From positions 1-37,139 of the forward strand of contig CALHPU010000077.1 of the NCBI GenBank assembly GCA_938036435.1: a stretch of 37,139 nucleotides of DNA, written 5' to 3'. The number at the start of each line of letters is the position of its first letter. Positions within the stretch are counted from its first letter, which is position 1. This DNA comes from an uncultured Pirellulaceae bacterium. GTDB taxonomy: Bacteria; Planctomycetota; Planctomycetia; Pirellulales; Pirellulaceae. Shown piece after piece: positions 32,986 through 37,139 of the stretch. The translations under genes and the position numbers were made by a program. Below the pieces are notes generated by a model, which worked only from the letters and a program-made list of their open reading frames with translations, was not told the origin of the DNA and made no database searches.

Positions 32986-34152
32986 ATGCGAACAAAACCT
33001 ATTTCAAATTCTGTTCTTTTAGCGGTCGCGCTTGTTCTTTGGCCGGCAATGATTTTAGCTCAGACGCCGGCTGCGGAAACTGCAGTCGAGCCTGCCTCAC
33101 AGGAGCCCAACGAGTTCCAATCCTACGCGCGGGCGATACCGGGAACCAAGGTAGAGTTTGAAATGCTGCCGATTGCTGCCGGTGAATTTCTGATGGGCAG
33201 TCCCGATTCAGAATTGGGACGCAAACCCGATGAAGGTCCTCAAGTGCGCGTCAGGGTCGAAGCTTTCTGGATGGGGAAGCACGAGGTCTCTTGGGGTGAG
33301 TATCAACAATTCATGAAACTGTGTGCGATTTTTGGCAAGTTCGATGATCTTAAAATACGGCAGGTGTCTCCCGACAATCAGGTCGATGCCGTTACCGCGC
33401 CGTCTCAGCTGTACGATCCAAGTTTCGTTTACGAATCGGGTGACGACGTGCGTCTGCCAGCCGTTGCGATGAGTCAATACGGGGCCAAGCAATACACGAA
33501 GTGGCTCAGCTTGCTAACCGGAGAATTCTATCGATTACCGACTGAGGCCGAGTGGGAGTATGCTTGCCGCGCGGGGACGACGACGGCATTTTCATTTGGT
33601 GATGATCAAAAACGGTTGACCGAACATGGTTGCTTTATCGACAACAGCGATGATGTCACTAGCAAGATCGGCACTCGCAAGCCCAATGCTTGGGGTCTGT
33701 TTGATATGCACGGTAATGTTTCGGAGTGGGTGCTGGATCAATACCACGCTGATTGGTATGGCCGCTCAAAGAAGGATTGGATTTCCTCGGTTGATGCGAT
33801 TGCTTGGCCCAAAAAGTTGTTTCCACGTGTATTAAGAGGCGGATCTTGGGACAGCGATGCAGAAGATTGCCGCAGCGCGGCTCGCCGAAAATCAGACGAC
33901 GACCAGTGGCGAAGCTACGATCCAAATTCGCCTCAGAGTCCATGGTGGTTTGCCAGCGAACAAGGACAAACGGTAGGATTTCGAATTGTGCGGCCTTTGA
34001 AAGCACCTCCACGCGACCAATGGGCCAAGTATCACGACGCTGACCTCGAACAGATACGCGATCATGTCAGACAGCGCATCGAAGAAGAGGGGCGCGGCGA
34101 GTGGGGGATAGTTGACTCGAGCTTGCCCGCTGCGATTGAAAAACTTAAGTAG
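32986..34152 (+). CDS. Formylglycine-generating-enzyme/SUMF1-family secreted protein
   Basis: The 388-residue product has a signal peptide (VLLAVALVLWPAMILAQ) and an FGE/SUMF1 domain at about residues 55-345: AGEFLMGSPDSE, YRLPTEAEWEYACRAGTTTA, NAWGLFDMHGNVSEWVLDQY, RVLRGGSWDS and VGFRIVRPL. In true formylglycine-generating enzymes two cysteines follow GGS. Here the first position is Ser and only one Cys (EDCRSAARR) is near, so sulfatase activation is doubtful; a ligand-binding or other SUMF1-like role is possible. No sulfatase gene is in the window. It follows the oxidoreductase gene by 22 bp and is probably cotranscribed; a palindromic repeat follows the stop. Confidence 0.85.
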   Translation: MRTKPISNSVLLAVALVLWPAMILAQTPAAETAVEPASQEPNEFQSYARAIPGTKVEFEMLPIAAGEFLMGSPDSELGRKPDEGPQVRVRVEAFWMGKHEVSWGEYQQFMKLCAIFGKFDDLKIRQVSPDNQVDAVTAPSQLYDPSFVYESGDDVRLPAVAMSQYGAKQYTKWLSLLTGEFYRLPTEAEWEYACRAGTTTAFSFGDDQKRLTEHGCFIDNSDDVTSKIGTRKPNAWGLFDMHGNVSEWVLDQYHADWYGRSKKDWISSVDAIAWPKKLFPRVLRGGSWDSDAEDCRSAARRKSDDDQWRSYDPNSPQSPWWFASEQGQTVGFRIVRPLKAPPRDQWAKYHDADLEQIRDHVRQRIEEEGRGEWGIVDSSLPAAIEKLK

Positions 34153-34164
34153 TTTTTTTACTAA

Positions 34165-34260
34165 TACAAGCCCGACGCGCAAGCGAGGGATGTCGAAATC
34201 CTGGGAAATATCCACTCGCTTGCGCTTCGGGCTTGTATTTGTGCAACTTCAAAAAGCGCG
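34165..34260. repeat. REP/MITE-like palindromic element, copy 4
   Basis: Left arm tacaagcccgacgcgcaagc onward (34165-34188), a 23-bp spacer, right arm ccactcgcttgcgcttcggg onward (34212-34240) and the tail gtgcaacttcaaaa match copies 1 and 3. It lies between the convergent FGE-family and coiled-coil genes. Confidence 0.82.
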
Positions 34261-34288
34261 AGCGGTTGAATACTTGCAGACTTTCCGG

Positions 34289-34317
34289 TTCATTCGCTTG
34301 CGCTTCGGGCTTGCAAT
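34289..34317. repeat. Solitary arm of the REP-like element
   Basis: The sequence ttcattcgcttgcgcttcgg onward to 34317 repeats the right arm of the neighbouring element, 77 bp after the same arm in that copy. Confidence 0.75.
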
Positions 34318-34399
34318 GAAAACGCTTAACCTCACTCGGCCAAGAGTGGCCAAGCTACGATTAAAACAGATAACTCCAAAATTATGTTTGGACGAAGCA

Positions 34400-35260
34400 C
34401 TAATTTGCCAAAACGAGGTCAGGAGTTAGCTCCAGCCTCTTTTCCGCGCTAGCTTCTGGTTCTTTGTTATCACTTTCTTTGGCGTCTAACCAAGCGTCGA
34501 TTTCTTTCAGAATGTTCTCGCCGTCGCTATCACCACTTTCCGAGACAGGGATTTGTCCGAAGGCCACCGGCGCAATGTTCAACAACTCCTCTTCGGTATC
34601 GATGCGAGCGCCGATATCCTCGACCATGGTTCGAGTTCGAGCCAATTGACTGTCGTCGAAGTCGTAGTGATGGGTTGTCTTGACCAAGTCGTTCATGCGA
34701 TTGCGGGCCGTTAGCGTCTCGATCTCGACGGCCAACTCACGTTGTTGAATTTGAGCTTTTTCAAGGCCCTCGAATGCCGTTTCTAATGAGGCGCGGCGAA
34801 TATCCAAAGTCTTGGCGGCGGCTTCGGCGCGTTGCTCGGCAGTCAAATGCATCTTGAACCGGTGACGCAGATCTTCTTTGACACGGTCGGTTGTATAGGC
34901 TTTGGCGTTGGATGCCACAAAGATCTTCTTGCCAGATTTGACGTGTTGTCGCAGCGATAGCATCTCGCGTTGGCTGTTTTGCAACTCAGACTTCTGTTGA
35001 GCCAGCTGTTGTTCCAACCGCCTAATTTGAACTTTTTCTTTGGCGATCTGGTGGTACATCGAATTGATCTCGGGCCCGATTTGTTCCAGCTGCTTTTTGG
35101 CCGCTTCGATTTGAAATGAAATCGGAACCGCTTGTTGGGCCGAATCCAGCATTTTTTGATAAGCGGTTTGCGAGTAGGGCAGCAGATTGTTGCCGTAAAG
35201 TAATCCACCCGCCAAGACGGCCCCCAATGTGCCGATGATAAGTCTTTTGCAAATTTTCAT
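34400..35260 (-). CDS. Membrane-anchored coiled-coil protein
   Basis: The 286-residue product has an N-terminal hydrophobic segment (LIIGTLGAVLAGGLLYG, about residues 6-22) and then long helices with heptad character over about residues 50-190 (KKQLEQIGPEINSMYHQIAK, IRRLEQQLAQQKSELQNSQ), ending in an acidic tail. It is probably a periplasmic or cell-envelope structural protein anchored at its N-terminus; no enzyme domain is recognised and proteins of this layout are frequent in planctomycetes. GAGGA lies about six bases before the ATG at 35260, fixing the start. The upstream metalloprotease-like gene is on the same strand, 173 bp away. Confidence 0.75.
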   Translation of the reverse strand: MKICKRLIIGTLGAVLAGGLLYGNNLLPYSQTAYQKMLDSAQQAVPISFQIEAAKKQLEQIGPEINSMYHQIAKEKVQIRRLEQQLAQQKSELQNSQREMLSLRQHVKSGKKIFVASNAKAYTTDRVKEDLRHRFKMHLTAEQRAEAAAKTLDIRRASLETAFEGLEKAQIQQRELAVEIETLTARNRMNDLVKTTHHYDFDDSQLARTRTMVEDIGARIDTEEELLNIAPVAFGQIPVSESGDSDGENILKEIDAWLDAKESDNKEPEASAEKRLELTPDLVLAN

Positions 35261-35433
35261 GATCTTTCCTCAGAGGTAATGTGCTGCTAGGGATCAAACC
35301 AAGAGCTTTTGATTCAAACCCCAACGGCGGCTAACTGATGGAGAGTCTTCGGGAAGCTCAGACTGATATTTGGCAAAAATCCTCTTTTTGGAAAATGATT
35401 TCCAGATTTGATTTTCTTGGCCTATATCAGACT

Positions 35434-36285
35434 TCAACGACTGGGATTGTTGAAACCGCCCTTCGGCACGTAGCCTTGCGTATAGTAGGAGTTGGGCGCG
35501 TTTGAGGTGGAGCGTTGAATATTGACGACCTCTCTCGCATTTTTCGCAACCGGTTTACGAACGACCGTCTTTCTTGATCCGCCATAGTATTGAATTGGGG
35601 CGCGCGTCTTGGTGGAAGTCTTGGTGGTGCGGCCCCGTGAAAGGTAGATTATCGCTGGCCCAAGGATAACTGTCTTAGGTTCGCTGGCGAGTTGATTGGA
35701 TTCGCGCCTCGTGATGGTGGCGGCACTTACGGTAGGTTTCAGATAACTCTCACGTTTTTGAAGAGAGATTACTGATTCATTGGCTGCTTGAGCGTCCTTT
35801 AGACGTTGAGCGCGTTCTTTGGCCGACCCGTGGAAGCGCGAGCCTCCACTGCCATTTTCAAAGTACCGCTTAGCAGCCTCCACGGCCGAGGGCGAGGCGT
35901 TGGTGGCGGCCCATATGTCGGCTTCGCGTTCGGCTTGGCGCGTGGGAACACCGCGCTCAAGGTGGCGAAGATTTACGTGCCCATACTCATGAGCGCGAAA
36001 ATACTCGCACAGATCAGGCCCAAGTCGCCGACAAATTGCCGGATTGAAATCGATTTGAGATTTCCCAAAGGAATCTAATGTGACCTTTGCGACATCAGGC
36101 AACAGCCACCTAGCTCGTTCTTGAACTTGTCCTGCTGCTTCACGGAAGTCGGCTGAAGAAACAGTCACAGCGGCGGCCATCGCCACTAATAAAATCGGCT
36201 TTACATCGATTTTTCTCTGACGTCTCACCCTTGTCCCAATTTTGAAAATTAGCGCGCACCGATAGCGCGAAAATACTTGCTTCAT
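35434..36285 (-). CDS. Small exported HExxH metalloprotease-like protein
   Basis: The 283-residue product has a long basic N-terminus, a hydrophobic segment at about residues 30-44 (PILLVAMAAAVTVSS), then a compact region with a gluzincin-like zinc site: HEYGH at residues 99-103 and ERQ-less EREAD around Glu121, arranged as in M48-type peptidases (HExxH then ExxAD about 20 residues later). The last 100 residues are basic and of low complexity. The catalytic core is far shorter than in typical M48 enzymes, so the family is uncertain. GGAG lies eight bases before the ATG at 36285. Expected location is the periplasm or membrane. Confidence 0.7.
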   Translation of the reverse strand: MKQVFSRYRCALIFKIGTRVRRQRKIDVKPILLVAMAAAVTVSSADFREAAGQVQERARWLLPDVAKVTLDSFGKSQIDFNPAICRRLGPDLCEYFRAHEYGHVNLRHLERGVPTRQAEREADIWAATNASPSAVEAAKRYFENGSGGSRFHGSAKERAQRLKDAQAANESVISLQKRESYLKPTVSAATITRRESNQLASEPKTVILGPAIIYLSRGRTTKTSTKTRAPIQYYGGSRKTVVRKPVAKNAREVVNIQRSTSNAPNSYYTQGYVPKGGFNNPSR

Positions 36286-36824
36286 TTTTTATCTCCCAGA
36301 ATGTTGGTTCCCGGTCCGGCCGGGTTCATTGATCAAAAACGGCTTGTTAGCCGGCGGAAGGGAGACGATGAATATTCAAAAAAGTAGCGCAGAACATGAT
36401 TGCGGCGGGCTATTTAAGCTCCACTGCTATCGAGTTCAATTGTTCCGAAGGAGTTTGAACGTAAGCAAATCAAGAAGACAAAACAGGACAGCGACTAAGT
36501 TGAGTGGTTCACATCGACTCCGAGCGAACAGTTCATCTTTCTCCGCTTGCAAGTAGGAGACAAGGCGAGTGTTGCCGTTTGTTTTGCTTATAACAAAATC
36601 CAAAATCACGTAATCGACAAATTTAGGCATGTGCGTTGTGCATCAAAGCATCGATAGCACACGCTAAAAAAAGAGGGTGCCGAGAGACACTACGTGATTC
36701 AATTTTTTGGGTTAAACCATCGTTCGTATAAGCTGCGTGAGCACGAGACTTGCGCGTAACGCCGACCAAAGTGCAATTCAACCTTGAATTGCTATCGAAC
36801 AAAAGTCAAACAACAATGAGTGAA
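36286..36824. other. Intergenic region with no recognised gene
   Basis: Two short frames (36329-36556 plus, 36436-36630 minus) overlap each other antiparallel; neither resembles a known protein nor has a good ribosome site. The region should contain the promoter of the metalloprotease-like gene near 36300 and the 3' untranslated part of the oxidoreductase gene. No RNA gene was recognised. Confidence 0.5.
36773..36792. terminator. Inverted repeat downstream of the oxidoreductase stop
   Basis: Perfect arms gcaattcaa and ttgaattgc flank cc. It lies about 33 bases past the stop of the minus-strand oxidoreductase gene and may contribute to termination, although the stem is AT-rich and the following T-run on that strand is weak (ACTTTGG). 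Confidence 0.35.
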
Positions 36825-37139
36825 CTAAACGTTGTCTGCAGTCGGGTGAACCCAAGGAGCACGATATTCTCTTGCTAGGCTTGCGGTAGCTTCTTGGTCT
36901 CCAACCGGTCGGCCAGTTTTCGTGTCAAGCTTTAGGCTGCGACCGAGCGCCATGGCATTGTTGGCCATGGTGCACGTTGCCGAAGAAATATGTCCCTCAA
37001 GGATATCGGCGACAGGTTTCTCGCGGGTTTTGACAGACTCAAAGAAGTTCTTGAGGTGTCTGCGTGTTGCGCCGACGCTGGATTCGCTGAAACGTTCTTC
37101 TTGACGTTCGAGATCGGAGATATCCTCTTTGAGGAAGGT
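36825..37139 (-). CDS. Gfo/Idh/MocA-family oxidoreductase, C-terminal part (partial)
   Basis: The minus-strand frame is open from the window edge to TAG at 36825-36827, giving 104 residues. RRHLKNFFESVKTREKPVAD, then ILEGHISSATCTMANNAMAL and GRSLKLDTKTGRPVGDQEAT match the C-terminal end of planctomycete Gfo/Idh/MocA oxidoreductases, where HLxNFFxxVKxR, then ANxAMxLGRxLxWD is conserved. The N-terminal Rossmann domain lies outside the window. A second member of the family is encoded at 31.7 kb on the other strand. Confidence 0.85.
   Translation of the reverse strand, partial: TFLKEDISDLERQEERFSESSVGATRRHLKNFFESVKTREKPVADILEGHISSATCTMANNAMALGRSLKLDTKTGRPVGDQEATASLAREYRAPWVHPTADNV

Noticed and set aside
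34165..34317. Possible CRISPR array
   Set aside because: The repeats are inverted arms of a palindromic element with one spacer, recur singly elsewhere, and no cas gene is present.
36329..36630. Two small opposing open frames in the last intergenic region
   Set aside because: They overlap each other, lack ribosome sites and resemble nothing known.

Overview
The window looks like a chromosomal segment of a planctomycete, probably from the Pirellulales. This is inferred from gene content, not from a marker gene. The indicators are twin-arginine-exported Gfo/Idh/MocA oxidoreductases beside a sugar phosphate isomerase/epimerase, an FGE/sulfatase-modifying-factor family protein, a secreted DUF11-repeat protein, an ECF sigma/anti-sigma pair, and many short hypothetical membrane or secreted proteins. 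Base composition is moderate, and no rRNA, tRNA, CRISPR array, transposase or prophage gene is visible.

Layout. (1) 1-9.7 kb: the tail of an unknown gene, a perfect palindromic terminator, a secreted DUF11-repeat protein (-), a secreted prolyl oligopeptidase, a bifunctional chorismate mutase/prephenate dehydratase, a BNR/Ycf48-like secreted protein, and an ECF sigma factor / membrane anti-sigma / PDZ-protein group. (2) 9.7-25.8 kb: a purine-degradation island. A divergent ketol-acid-reductoisomerase-like protein and a YgeY-like M20 hydrolase (+) converge on a four-gene ureide operon (-): allE, uricase, an allantoinase-OHCU decarboxylase fusion, and HIU hydrolase. After a three-gene operon of unknown function (TIGR04255 type, last gene frameshifted) come allantoate amidohydrolase (-), xanthine dehydrogenase xdhA-xdhB-xdhC (+) and adenine deaminase (-). 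(3) 26-30 kb: aquaporin Z and a 902-residue APC permease fused to two UspA-like domains and a PTS EIIA domain. (4) 30-34.2 kb: a lipoprotein, a sugar phosphate isomerase/epimerase, a Gfo/Idh/MocA oxidoreductase and an FGE-family protein. (5) 34.4-37.1 kb: a membrane-anchored coiled-coil protein, a small secreted HExxH metalloprotease-like protein and the C-terminal part of a second Gfo/Idh/MocA oxidoreductase, all on the minus strand.

Together the island encodes adenine to hypoxanthine (Ade), hypoxanthine/xanthine to urate (Xdh), urate to HIU (uricase), HIU to OHCU (HIU hydrolase), OHCU to S-allantoin (OHCU decarboxylase domain), allantoin to allantoate (allantoinase domain), allantoate to ureidoglycine (AllC) and ureidoglycine to ureidoglycolate (AllE). 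No recognisable ureidoglycolate lyase, amidohydrolase or dehydrogenase is present. The coupled KARI-like/M20 pair, whose KARI-like member has lost key catalytic residues, is the best local candidate for that last step or a side branch. This is the most interesting hypothesis in the window.

Other notable structure: an 8-bp tandem repeat (three copies) that puts a gene out of frame and would restore it at one or four copies; and a family of palindromic REP/MITE-like elements at about 4.5, 12.0, 24.0 and 34.2 kb, two of which supply the final codons of the gene they abut.
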